Source: RGIG2945 sp045540355 (GTDB lineage Bacteria > Bacillota > Clostridia > Oscillospirales > Acutalibacteraceae). Taken from it: a stretch of DNA of 7,571 bases. The stretch lies in contig JAZQHB010000069.1 of NCBI GenBank assembly GCA_045540355.1, positions 1 through 7,571 on the forward strand. The letters are read 5' to 3'. The position numbers were made by a program, and so were the translations under genes. The notes below the pieces were generated by a model, which made no database searches, was not told the origin of the DNA, and saw only the letters and a program-made list of their open reading frames with translations. This document shows, one piece after another, positions 1-6,828 of this stretch; position 1 is the stretch's first letter, and each line of letters starts with the position of its first letter.

Positions 1-243
1 CTTCTCGACCACAAGAAAGTATTATTTGTAACACTACTTACTCAAGGCAAACTGTATCAACACTGTGCTGAAGTTGAAGCTCAGGCTCGGGATATGTTTG
101 ATACTCTTGTTAAGCAGATGAAAGAGACTGAGGATGTCACTGAGCAGCTGAAAGAGGAAAATCAGTTGGACTGGATATGCCGTATGCAAAATATTGAAGC
201 AGGAGCACGGGAAATTGTTAATAGCGAAATTATATTTAAATAG
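1..243 (+). CDS. tnpV: TnpV-like transposon-encoded protein, 3' part only
   Basis: This is the C-terminal 80 residues of a protein whose 5' end lies outside the window; frame 1 is open from base 1 to the TAG at 241-243. The pattern of a short LLxxGKLY-type segment, a charged helix (EVEAQARDMFDTLVKQMKE), then DVTEQLKEENQLDW and an IEAGAREIVNSEIIF-like end matches my recollection of TnpV proteins. These are small (about 115-120 aa) proteins of unknown biochemical role carried by clostridial transposons and integrative elements. About one third of the protein is therefore missing at the left edge. It is probably soluble and helical; no membrane segment or catalytic motif is visible. A hairpin terminator follows ten bases after the stop, so it is not co-transcribed with the regulator downstream. 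The family call is from recognition, not a search. Confidence 0.75.
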   Translation, partial: LLDHKKVLFVTLLTQGKLYQHCAEVEAQARDMFDTLVKQMKETEDVTEQLKEENQLDWICRMQNIEAGAREIVNSEIIFK

Positions 244-252
244 CAAAATCGG

Positions 253-288
253 CGGCAGGGTGAAAATTCCCTGCCGTTAATCATTTTT
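253..288 (+). terminator. Intrinsic terminator after the TnpV-like gene
   Basis: CGGCAGGG (253-260) and CCCTGCCG (269-276) form a perfect 8-bp GC-rich stem with an 8-nt loop. A T-rich stretch (TTAATCATTTTT, 277-288) follows. It separates the TnpV-like gene from the regulator promoter that starts at 296. The T-run is interrupted, so efficiency is uncertain. Confidence 0.75.
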
Positions 289-295
289 GTTCGGA

Positions 296-324
296 TTGAT
301 TTTTTATGTAGAAAATAGTATAAT
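296..324 (+). promoter_or_regulatory. SigA-type promoter of the regulator/kinase/exporter operon
   Basis: The -35 box TTGATT (296-301) and a perfect -10 box TATAAT (319-324) are separated by 17 bp, the ideal spacing. Transcription would start near 331, giving a leader of about 26 nt that contains the GAAAGGA ribosome binding site at 341-347. This is the only clear promoter upstream of the four plus-strand genes. Confidence 0.75.
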
Positions 325-356
325 TATCTATATTCTTGCTGAAAGGAATGTTTACT

Positions 357-1070
357 ATGCTCAATGTTGCTATTTGCGATGATGAACCTGTTGAAATTGA
401 ATATCTGACATCGCTTGTACAAAAATGGGCGAAGGCTGCTAAAACCGCTGCGAACATTTCGAGTTTTGCGAGTGCGGAAGCATTTCTTTTTAGATATGAG
501 GAAGATAAAAACTTTGATATTCTTCTGCTCGATATTCAAATGAAGGCTATGGACGGCATTGAACTTGCCGAGAAAATTCGTGAGAACAACAGCAGTATGC
601 AGATTGTTTTCATAACCGGTTTCCCCGATTACATTTCTCGTGGATATGATGTTTCAGCACTTCACTATCTAATAAAGCCCGTTGAGAGAGAAAAGCTTTT
701 TGAAGTTCTTTCAAAGGCTTGCGACAACCTGAAGACAGAAGAAAAGTTCATTCTTCTGTCTGTTGACAACGAAGGTTTCAAAATCAATCTGAAAGATATT
801 ATTTATGTTGAGGCTTTTGGACATTCAAGCTGTGTTGTTTGCGAAAAAGATGAATATAATGTTAAACTCCCAATTTCAGATATTGCCAAAATGCTTGACG
901 GAAGTTTCACTCAATGTCACCGTTCATACATCGCAAATCTTCATCACATTTCAAGAATTACCAAAACAGATGTTGTCTTTGACAATGGAAAAAGTATTCC
1001 TGTTTCAAGGCGAATGTATAACGATGTCAACGTAGCATTTATCAATTTTTATAGAGGTAAAATTAAATGA
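357..1070 (+). CDS. LytTR-family response regulator (AgrA/ComE type)
   Basis: A 237-aa two-component transcription regulator. Residues 1-120 are a receiver domain: acidic pocket D8-D9 in AICDDE, phospho-acceptor D59 in LLLDIQM, T87 in IVFITGF and K107 in LIKP, all conserved positions. Residues about 131-232 form a LytTR DNA-binding domain, with HRSYIAN at 188-194 and IPVSRR at 214-219. LytTR regulators typically bind pairs of short direct repeats upstream of peptide-response, virulence or bacteriocin genes. I chose the ATG at 357 because GAAAGGA (341-347) lies 9 nt upstream. An upstream in-frame TTG at 336 and ATG at 348 lie before or on top of that ribosome binding site. The stop overlaps the kinase start (ATGA), so the two are translationally coupled. 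Its target is not shown; the exporter genes downstream, or its own promoter, are the natural candidates. Confidence 0.93.
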   Translation: MLNVAICDDEPVEIEYLTSLVQKWAKAAKTAANISSFASAEAFLFRYEEDKNFDILLLDIQMKAMDGIELAEKIRENNSSMQIVFITGFPDYISRGYDVSALHYLIKPVEREKLFEVLSKACDNLKTEEKFILLSVDNEGFKINLKDIIYVEAFGHSSCVVCEKDEYNVKLPISDIAKMLDGSFTQCHRSYIANLHHISRITKTDVVFDNGKSIPVSRRMYNDVNVAFINFYRGKIK

Positions 1071-1810
1071 AATATTGGATTATTGCAGCATTTGTTGCAG
1101 GTGTTTTGCTTTCAATATTGTTGGCAGTTATTTTAACAAGAAGATATATCCTTAAACTTACGGACAAGCGTATTGCTGAGTATCAGAACGACCTTATCAC
1201 AAAGCATTGCGAGGAAGTTCAGAATATTTACAAAACAATGCGTGGTTGGCATCACGATTATAAAAATCACATTCAGGTTATGCGTGCATCTCTTGAAATG
1301 GGTAATCTTACCGAGCTTGGCAAACATCTTGGTGAACTTTCGGTTGATCTAAATACGGTTGATACTGTTGTTAAAACAGGTAACGTTATGGCGGATGCAA
1401 TTCTCAACAGTAAGCTTGCACTTTGCAAAGCAAGAAATATTCCTTATGAGGTTACTGCAACTATTCCCGAAGAGTGCAGTGTCAATGATGTTGAGCTTTG
1501 CGTTATTATCGGTAATCTCCTTGATAATGCTATGGAAGCCTGCGAAAAAGTTTCGGATAAAACAAAGAGATTTATCCGGGTTTATATCGGAGTTTTCAAG
1601 GAGCAGCTTTACATAAATGTAACCAACTCAATGATTGGTACTCCCGTTAAAAGAGGTAAGGCATACAAATCTTCAAAGGGTGAGAATCACGGATTCGGAC
1701 TTATGAGAGTTGACAGAATCGCCGATAAATACAATGGCTTTGTCAATCGTCAGTTTGAAGACGGAGTATTCGGTACGGAGATTATGTTGCCGTTCGTGCA
1801 AAGCAAATAA
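1067..1810 (+). CDS. Short GHKL sensor histidine kinase
   Basis: A 247-aa kinase, the presumed partner of the LytTR regulator, overlapping its stop by 4 nt (ATGA), with AGAGG at 1053-1057 as ribosome binding site. One hydrophobic segment (about residues 4-24) anchors the N terminus, followed by a charged helical linker (25-58). The phospho-acceptor region is HHDYKNH, with H63 the likely phosphorylated histidine, as in AgrC-like kinases (HDxKNH). The ATPase domain has an N box NLLDNAMEA (150-158) and a G box HGFGL (208-212). AgrC/ComD-type kinases are usually about 400 aa with five to seven membrane segments; this one has essentially no sensor domain. It may sense through its single membrane segment, through the exporter, or through another protein. 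A Bce/Lia-like sensing role is only an analogy. The core motifs look intact, so it should be active. Confidence 0.92.
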   Translation: MKYWIIAAFVAGVLLSILLAVILTRRYILKLTDKRIAEYQNDLITKHCEEVQNIYKTMRGWHHDYKNHIQVMRASLEMGNLTELGKHLGELSVDLNTVDTVVKTGNVMADAILNSKLALCKARNIPYEVTATIPEECSVNDVELCVIIGNLLDNAMEACEKVSDKTKRFIRVYIGVFKEQLYINVTNSMIGTPVKRGKAYKSSKGENHGFGLMRVDRIADKYNGFVNRQFEDGVFGTEIMLPFVQSK

Positions 1811-1820
1811 CCATTCGTGC

Positions 1821-1848
1821 AAAAGCAACCTTTTGAGGTTGCTTTTTT
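1821..1848 (+). terminator. Strong hairpin terminator or attenuator between kinase and exporter genes
   Basis: AAAAGCAACCT (1821-1831) pairs with AGGTTGCTTTT (1836-1846) in an 11-bp perfect stem with a TTTG loop, and a run of six T (1843-1848) overlaps its end. It begins 11 nt after the kinase stop and ends 25 nt before the first ABC gene's ATG. It is a classic intrinsic terminator in form. The downstream genes have no obvious promoter of their own, so it may set a step-down or conditional readthrough. Confidence 0.82.
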
Positions 1849-1873
1849 GGTATGTTAATGTTGGGTGATAAAT

Positions 1874-3691
1874 ATGAGTAGATCTAAAAAGAAGAAACGG
1901 TATAATCTGTTTCAAAATTTAAAATTCGTATTCAAACATATTCATTCGTGGGATAAATGGGCTTTGCCTGTCTATTTCGCAAAAACTCCTATTGATATTG
2001 TTTATTCGCTGGGGCAGACCTATTTTGCACCGATTATAATTGCACTTGTTGAAAGTGGCAAAAGTGTAGGGATCATTCTTGGCGTAACAATTTTGGTCAG
2101 CGGTATTCTTGCTTTATCCGCAAAGTACAATGAGCGATTCAATGCTATAACAACGAATAAACGTCAAGATATCAGCAGACGATTTGATTTAATGCTCGGC
2201 GAAAAGATTATGAGTATGGATTATGAAATCCTTGAGGGACCGGTTGGTAAAAATAAACTTCAAAAAGCCAAAAACTCTCTCGGCAACGAAGGCGTATATG
2301 TTTTTCTTGATTACTTATTTAAACTAATAACCGCTTTAGTTGGTTTCACAAGTTTTGTAATTATCATTTCAACACTCAATCCGTGGATTGTTGTTATCCT
2401 CTTTATCTCCTTCGTATTACCCCTTTTAGCGGATTTGGTTGCTGATAAGCTCGTAAACGGCACTAAAGACAAGAGAGCTGAAATAGACAGGCACCTCAAC
2501 TATATGACCAAAAGTTCTCGTGATTTCTATATTGCAAAGGATATCAGGCTTTACAATATGAGAGATTGTCTGCAAAGAATGAGCGAATATTTCATTGGTG
2601 AAAAGAAATTCTGGACTAACAAGGTTTATCTTTATTATTTCATATCCGATGTTGTGAGAACAGTTATGGGTATTGTTGTCAGAGGCGGTGCATACGCATA
2701 TCTGATTTATATGTGCCTTACTTCTGATTTGAGCGGTTCCGAACTCGTTCTCTACATCACATCAATTCTGACTTTCGGAACTTGGATTTCAAACCTTGGA
2801 ATGAGCATCAACTCCGTTCATCAGCTTAATATCAGCATGTGCGATTACCGAGAGTTTCTTGATATTGAGAACTCAATGGAGAACAAAAACGGTCTGCCGA
2901 TTCCAAGTGAACAACCTTATGACATAAAGATAAAAGATCTGAGTTTCACTTACCCCGGTAGTGAAAATGCTGTTTTACAAAACATAAATCTACATATCTC
3001 TCCCGGCGAAAAACTGGCCATTGTCGGCTTGAATGGTGCGGGTAAAACAACACTTGTTAAACTTCTTTGCGGTCTTTATAAACCGATTAGTGGTGAAGTG
3101 CTTCTCAATGACACAAATATTTTTGAATTTAACAGAGATGAATATTACTCCGTTATTTCCGCAGTGTTTCAAGATGCAAGGTTTATGCCGATAAGCATTG
3201 CTGAAAATATTTCAATGCAGCCTATTGAAAAATCAGACATTGCAAGAATTAACGATTGTATCAAACTTGCAGGACTTTCTGACAAAATTGCGAGCCTCAA
3301 AAATGGTATTGAAACAAAACTCGTGAAGAACGTAAATGATGATGCTGAAGAACTTTCGGGCGGAGAAATGCAAAAGCTTCTGCTTGCAAGAGCAATTTAT
3401 AAAAATTCGCCTATAATTATTCTTGACGAACCTACTTCTGCACTTGACCCGATTGCAGAAAATGAAATGTATCTGCGATATAGTGAGCTTACTGAGGGCA
3501 AGACTTCTGTCTATATTTCTCACAGACTTTCATCAACAAGATTCTGCGACAGGATTATTCTTCTTGACAACAACACTATTGTAGAAACAGGAACTCACGA
3601 TGAGCTTATGGCTATTGGTGGCAAGTATGCTGAGATGTTTGCAATTCAAACCAAATACTACGAAAAGGCAGGTGAAAAGAATGAAGATTAA
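1874..3691 (+). CDS. ABC exporter half-transporter, first subunit (membrane domain fused to ATPase)
   Basis: A 605-aa protein of the exporter type: N-terminal membrane domain (about residues 30-320, hydrophobic segments near 38-60, 64-82, 138-190 and 255-310) fused to a C-terminal ATPase. Nucleotide-binding motifs are complete: Walker A GLNGAGKTT (385-393), Q-loop VFQD, signature LSGGE (494-498), Walker B with D518 and catalytic E519 in ILDEPTSALD, and switch histidine H550 in ISHRLSS. The N terminus is lysine-rich (SRSKKKKR) and there is no C39 peptidase domain, so it does not itself cleave leader peptides. The ATG at 1874 is chosen because GGTGAT (1864-1869), complementary to the 16S 3' end, precedes it; the in-frame GTG at 1865 lies inside that site. 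Its end overlaps the next ABC gene by 11 nt, implying a coupled heterodimer. The substrate cannot be read from the sequence; peptide, lipid or drug export are all possible. Confidence 0.92.
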   Translation: MSRSKKKKRYNLFQNLKFVFKHIHSWDKWALPVYFAKTPIDIVYSLGQTYFAPIIIALVESGKSVGIILGVTILVSGILALSAKYNERFNAITTNKRQDISRRFDLMLGEKIMSMDYEILEGPVGKNKLQKAKNSLGNEGVYVFLDYLFKLITALVGFTSFVIIISTLNPWIVVILFISFVLPLLADLVADKLVNGTKDKRAEIDRHLNYMTKSSRDFYIAKDIRLYNMRDCLQRMSEYFIGEKKFWTNKVYLYYFISDVVRTVMGIVVRGGAYAYLIYMCLTSDLSGSELVLYITSILTFGTWISNLGMSINSVHQLNISMCDYREFLDIENSMENKNGLPIPSEQPYDIKIKDLSFTYPGSENAVLQNINLHISPGEKLAIVGLNGAGKTTLVKLLCGLYKPISGEVLLNDTNIFEFNRDEYYSVISAVFQDARFMPISIAENISMQPIEKSDIARINDCIKLAGLSDKIASLKNGIETKLVKNVNDDAEELSGGEMQKLLLARAIYKNSPIIILDEPTSALDPIAENEMYLRYSELTEGKTSVYISHRLSSTRFCDRIILLDNNTIVETGTHDELMAIGGKYAEMFAIQTKYYEKAGEKNED

Positions 3692-5555
3692 AAATCTTGT
3701 TGAAATTGTCAAAAAAGATTTAAACACCACAAAAAGAGCGATAAAACTTATTCAGACCTTTACTCCGAATTATTTTCTCCATTCTTTTCTGTTTGCTTTT
3801 GATTTGGCGGCAGCACAGTTTATCGGATATTATCTTGCTGCTGAAATCACCGATGAAGTAACAGGTGGCAAAGATATAAAAAAGATGGCTATAATGGTTG
3901 CGATTATGATTATATCAGAGCTTGCATTAGTGCTTCTGAGTAAGTATTCGTGGCGAAGAATTAGGGTAAATGAAATTATTACTCAGCAATGGGAAGAAAT
4001 CTATCTTAATAACAAAAGTTTCTCTATGGACTACAAGAATATGGAAGACCCTGAAATAAGAGCAAAAAGACAAGCTATTGTTGATAACCGTAATTTAGGT
4101 GGACTTGCATATCTTGTTTCAAGATTGTCACACATAATGCGTAATGTAATTAATATCGTATTCAGCATCATTATGGTTTCCGATATGTTTTTCAGACACT
4201 CCGACAAAACTTTAAGCGGAATAGTCGGTTTTGCTGATTCGTGGGTAGCCTCTTTGTTGCTCGGAATTGTAATAATTGTTTCGTGTGTTGTTTCTTTTGT
4301 AAGTATTCATTTAGTTGAAAGCAATAATTATAAAATAAATAAGAAGATTTCTTCAACAAAAAAGATATATTCCTATTATCTCGGTGATTATCTTGATGAT
4401 AGCAAAGCCTGCAAGGATGTCCATATTTTCAATCAGCAGGAGCTTATCAATGATGCTTCTAATAAAATCCACTCAAACTGGATATCTTTGATTAAGGAAA
4501 AAACAGATTTTTGGAAGAAACACACTGAAAAAACAATAGTTCTCGAATACATCATACTCGGTCTGATTTACACCTTTGTCGCCTTGAAGGCGATTGCAGG
4601 AACCTTTGGAATTGGTAGTTTTGTTAAATATGCAACATGTATTCAAAAGCTACTGTGGAACACAAATGATTTTGGAGCAATGCTTTCAAGAATGCATACA
4701 CTCAACGAGTATATTGAAGATTTCTTTGAATATGTTGACATTCCCACCGAAATGCACTACGGCACCATTCCCACAGAAAAACGAATGGATAACAAATATG
4801 ACATTGAATTTCATAATGTCAGCTTTAAATACCCAAACACCGATAAATATGCCCTTAAGGATCTTAACCTTAAATTCAAGGTTGGTGACAGAATTGCAGT
4901 TGTTGGTATGAACGGTAGCGGTAAAACTACAATGATTAAGCTTCTCTGTCGTCTTTATGACCCGACAGAGGGATATATCACTCTCAACGGAATTGACATT
5001 CAGAAATATGATTATGAGGATTATCTGAAACTGTTTTCCGTTGTGTTCCAAGATTTCAAGCTGTTTTCATTTTCTGTTGCCGAAAATGTTGCAGCAAGTG
5101 TTGATTATGACGAAGAAAAGGTTTGGTCGGCACTTGAAAAAGCGGGTATGTTTGAAAGAGTACAGGCTATGCCGAAGGGGCTCAAAACCCCCGTTTACAA
5201 GGATTTTGAAGAAGACGGTGTTGAAATCTCCGGTGGTGAAGCACAGAAAATTGCAATCGCAAGAGCATTGTATAAAGATGCTGCTTTTGTTATTCTCGAT
5301 GAACCAACTGCATCACTCGACCCTATAGCCGAACACGAAATATATTCACGCTTCAATGATATGGTCAAGGATAAAACAGCGGTTTATATCTCTCACCGGC
5401 TGTCCTCCTGTCGTTTCTGTGACAGAATCCTTGTGTTCGATAACGGTCAGTTAATTCAGGACGGCTCACACGAAAACCTCCTCGAAAACCCCAACGGCAA
5501 ATACAGTGAACTTTGGAACGCCCAAGCACAGTATTACGCTGAAAATAAAATATAA
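3681..5555 (+). CDS. ABC exporter half-transporter, second subunit
   Basis: A 624-aa partner of the preceding transporter with the same architecture: membrane domain (hydrophobic segments near residues 32-52, 65-85, 150-215 and 285-325) then ATPase. Motifs are Walker A GMNGSGKTT (409-417, K415), Q-loop VFQDF, signature ISGGE (516-520, first residue I instead of L), Walker B D540 and catalytic E541 in ILDEPTASLD, and H572 in ISHRLSS. Many heterodimeric exporters have one degenerate ATP site; here both subunits keep the catalytic glutamate and histidine, so both sites look competent. The start at 3681 has AGGTGA at 3670-3675 with 5 nt spacing. The frame stays open upstream to 3600, but that part lies inside the first ABC gene and lacks a good ribosome binding site. 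The 11-nt overlap supports translational coupling and equal subunit production. Substrate unknown. Confidence 0.92.
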   Translation: MKIKNLVEIVKKDLNTTKRAIKLIQTFTPNYFLHSFLFAFDLAAAQFIGYYLAAEITDEVTGGKDIKKMAIMVAIMIISELALVLLSKYSWRRIRVNEIITQQWEEIYLNNKSFSMDYKNMEDPEIRAKRQAIVDNRNLGGLAYLVSRLSHIMRNVINIVFSIIMVSDMFFRHSDKTLSGIVGFADSWVASLLLGIVIIVSCVVSFVSIHLVESNNYKINKKISSTKKIYSYYLGDYLDDSKACKDVHIFNQQELINDASNKIHSNWISLIKEKTDFWKKHTEKTIVLEYIILGLIYTFVALKAIAGTFGIGSFVKYATCIQKLLWNTNDFGAMLSRMHTLNEYIEDFFEYVDIPTEMHYGTIPTEKRMDNKYDIEFHNVSFKYPNTDKYALKDLNLKFKVGDRIAVVGMNGSGKTTMIKLLCRLYDPTEGYITLNGIDIQKYDYEDYLKLFSVVFQDFKLFSFSVAENVAASVDYDEEKVWSALEKAGMFERVQAMPKGLKTPVYKDFEEDGVEISGGEAQKIAIARALYKDAAFVILDEPTASLDPIAEHEIYSRFNDMVKDKTAVYISHRLSSCRFCDRILVFDNGQLIQDGSHENLLENPNGKYSELWNAQAQYYAENKI

Positions 5556-5633
5556 AACAGAATCGAACATAAAGCAACATGATGAATTTAATGAATACAT
5601 AGGATGTATCTAAATGAATAATTAAATAAAAAT

Positions 5634-5674
5634 CACAACCCGCATCGTAGCATACAGCTAAGGTGCGGGTTGTG
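5634..5674. terminator. Long bidirectional terminator hairpin closing the exporter operon
   Basis: CACAACCCGCA (5634-5644) pairs perfectly with TGCGGGTTGTG (5664-5674), and the loop contains an inner stem TAGC (5648-5651)/GCTA (5657-5660) around ATACA. Plus-strand transcripts run into GTGTGTTTTGTGTT after the stem. On the minus strand the stem is followed by ATTTTTATTTAATTATT, an even better U-tract. It can therefore stop both the exporter operon and transcripts arriving from the convergent recombinase gene. Confidence 0.8.
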
Positions 5675-5693
5675 TGTGTTTTGTGTTGAAAAA

Positions 5694-5738
5694 CAAGCGT
5701 TTTTGTCGAAAAATGCAACGTTTTTGCAAGCGTTCTTG
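5694..5738. repeat. Three phased 11-12 bp direct repeats
   Basis: CAAGCGTTTTTG (5694-5705), CAACGTTTTTG (5716-5726) and CAAGCGTTCTTG (5727-5738) are near-identical copies. Their starts are 22 and 11 bp apart, which places them on the same face of the helix. Such phasing is typical of iterated protein-binding sites, for example recombinase arm sites or a regulator's operator. No function is proven. Confidence 0.6.
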
Positions 5739-5749
5739 AACATAGAACG
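5731..5749. repeat. Inverted repeat CGTTCT/AGAACG
   Basis: CGTTCT (5731-5736) and AGAACG (5744-5749) are perfect 6-bp inverted repeats with a 7-bp centre (TGAACAT). This 6-7-6 layout resembles the size of a tyrosine recombinase core site, although the arms are shorter than usual. It overlaps the third direct repeat. Confidence 0.45.
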
Positions 5750-5820
5750 ATATTGCGATATTTTTAATATGTATAAATATAATTTACTTAGCAAAATCAA
5801 CAAAATATCTGTATCATAAC

Positions 5821-5833
5821 TGTCGTTTCGACA
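5821..5833. repeat. TGTCG-TTT-CGACA palindrome
   Basis: A perfect 5-bp inverted repeat around TTT. Its right part, TTTCGACAAA (5826-5835), is the exact reverse complement of TTTGTCGAAA at 5702-5711, 114 bp upstream. It may be a protein-binding site; the function is unknown. Confidence 0.5.
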
Positions 5834-5909
5834 AATTTCAAAAACATTAAGATTTTTGTGTTACTTTTTGCGACATTCAACACTTTATATATAAGAGAAA
5901 AAGTATTAA

Positions 5910-6821
5910 CTACAGTTTATTTCTATAATTATACTTATTAAGCACTTGTTTCTTTCTCTTTGTTGTTACCTCGGTGTATATTTCCGTTGTAGCAACACTG
6001 CTGTGCCCTAATATCTCCTGAACAGACCGCAAATCCGCACCGTTTGCAAGGAGATTGGTAGCAAATGTATGCCGCAAGTAGTGTGGTGTCGATTTTTCAT
6101 TAATTCCGCTGGCTCTTTTTGTTGAATTATAAATATATTCTATACCGTGTATACTTAGCTGTTCACCAAAACGGTTTACAAATATCTTATCTGTATTTGT
6201 TGGTCTGCTTTTACGGATTTTTAACCAACGAGTAAGATTATGCCAAGTGTCGTTACAGGATATGTAGATAAGTCTCTGTTTTCGTCCCTTGCCGTGAATG
6301 AGAATTGTCCGTTCAGAAAAAATCACATCACTAATTGAGATGTTTGACGCCTCGGCGATTCTTATGCCGGTACTAATTAAAATATCAATTAATGCAAGGT
6401 TGCGGGAATTCTTCCAAAAATCAAAAAACGTTGTTTCCTTTTCGGTACAGTTAGTAAGATGAGTTAGTAGTTTTGATGTTTCTTTAATTGCCAATGTTTT
6501 TGGAAGTCTGCGTTCTTTCTTATAACGGAAATGGTGATTCTGATAATAATTGATATCAGTATAACCTTGCTCATAAAGGAAACTGAAAAACATTTTCAGC
6601 GTAATTAGCTTTCGGCAAATTGTGTTGTCTTTGAGTTCTCGCTCTTTGGATAACACCTGCACATATTTCAGGATAACTGTTTCGTCAAGCTCATCGTCTT
6701 GCAGAAATACCTGAAAATCCTTTAAATCCGAACGATAAGCCGTTATCGTTTTATCGGATAAATTTTTTGTAGATTGGATGACTTGTATAAATTCATCACT
6801 TGCTGTTTTTATACTTTTCAT
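5910..6821 (-). CDS. Tyrosine recombinase/integrase (XerC/XerD-like)
   Basis: A complete 303-aa site-specific recombinase that would cut and rejoin DNA through a covalent phosphotyrosine. Residues about 5-90 are a SAM-like core-binding domain (LSDKTITAYRSDLKDF near the start); residues about 105-295 are the catalytic domain. All active-site residues are visible: R154 in TGIRIAEA, K178 in GKGRK, H247 and R250 in HYLRH, H273 in LGHSS and the nucleophile Y282 in EIYTEV. Length and layout match Xer-like recombinases without the extra N-terminal arm-binding domain of Tn916/lambda integrases. No excisionase gene is adjacent. The start has GAGGAG (complement of 6829-6834), part of an extended AGGAGTGATC site, 7 nt upstream. 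It faces the exporter operon and is divergent from the spermidine-synthase-like gene. It could be a mobile-element integrase or an invertase for a nearby DNA switch; it is unlikely to be the housekeeping XerC/D given the context. Confidence 0.93.
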   Translation of the reverse strand: MKSIKTASDEFIQVIQSTKNLSDKTITAYRSDLKDFQVFLQDDELDETVILKYVQVLSKERELKDNTICRKLITLKMFFSFLYEQGYTDINYYQNHHFRYKKERRLPKTLAIKETSKLLTHLTNCTEKETTFFDFWKNSRNLALIDILISTGIRIAEASNISISDVIFSERTILIHGKGRKQRLIYISCNDTWHNLTRWLKIRKSRPTNTDKIFVNRFGEQLSIHGIEYIYNSTKRASGINEKSTPHYLRHTFATNLLANGADLRSVQEILGHSSVATTEIYTEVTTKRKKQVLNKYNYRNKL

Positions 6822-6828
6822 TTGATCA

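Larger units (their letters stand above)
5556..5909. other. Gene-free region between exporter operon and recombinase, with terminator and repeats
   Basis: No credible gene lies in these 354 bases. The left part carries a small inverted repeat (ATACAT/ATGTAT, 5595-5609) and the operon-closing hairpin at 5634-5674. The middle holds three phased direct repeats (5694-5738) and a CGTTCT/AGAACG inverted repeat (5731-5749). The right part is AT-rich with a TATAAT at 5778-5783, a TGTCG-TTT-CGACA palindrome (5821-5833) and a further CGACA at 5871-5875. Because it lies just downstream of a recombinase gene, it is a reasonable place to look for an attachment or inversion site; this is inference. Confidence 0.6.

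Noticed and set aside
274..294. CCGTTAAT and TTGTTCGG as a LytTR binding pair upstream of the regulator promoter
   Set aside because: The GTT cores are 13 bp apart rather than the roughly 21-22 bp usual for LytTR direct repeats, the second match is poor, and the first overlaps the terminator stem.
336..356. Upstream in-frame TTG (336) and ATG (348) as starts of the response regulator
   Set aside because: The ribosome binding site GAAAGGA at 341-347 lies after the TTG and immediately before the ATG at 348; the receiver domain begins right after the ATG at 357, which has proper spacing.
1710..1735. TTGACA (1710-1715) with TACAAT (1730-1735) inside the kinase gene as a promoter for the exporter genes
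   Set aside because: The spacing is only 14 bp, too short for a standard promoter, and its transcript would still meet the terminator at 1821-1848. Kept only as a weak possibility.
3600..3680. Longer N terminus for the second ABC subunit from an upstream start
   Set aside because: This stretch lies within the 3' end of the first ABC gene, has no good ribosome binding site, and family length fits the ATG at 3681.
4686..5051. A 121-codon open frame on the minus strand inside the second ABC gene, and similar frames elsewhere
   Set aside because: They lie antisense or out of frame within genes with clear conserved motifs, have no ribosome binding site or recognisable domain, and are shadows of those genes.
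5365..5718. A 117-codon open frame on the minus strand across the end of the second ABC gene and the terminator
   Set aside because: It runs through the terminator hairpin and antisense to the conserved ATPase end, and shows no recognisable family pattern.
5675..5909. CRISPR array or tRNA gene in the repeat-bearing intergenic region
   Set aside because: The direct repeats are only 11-12 bp with spacings of 0-10 bp, not CRISPR-like, and no cloverleaf arms can be seen.
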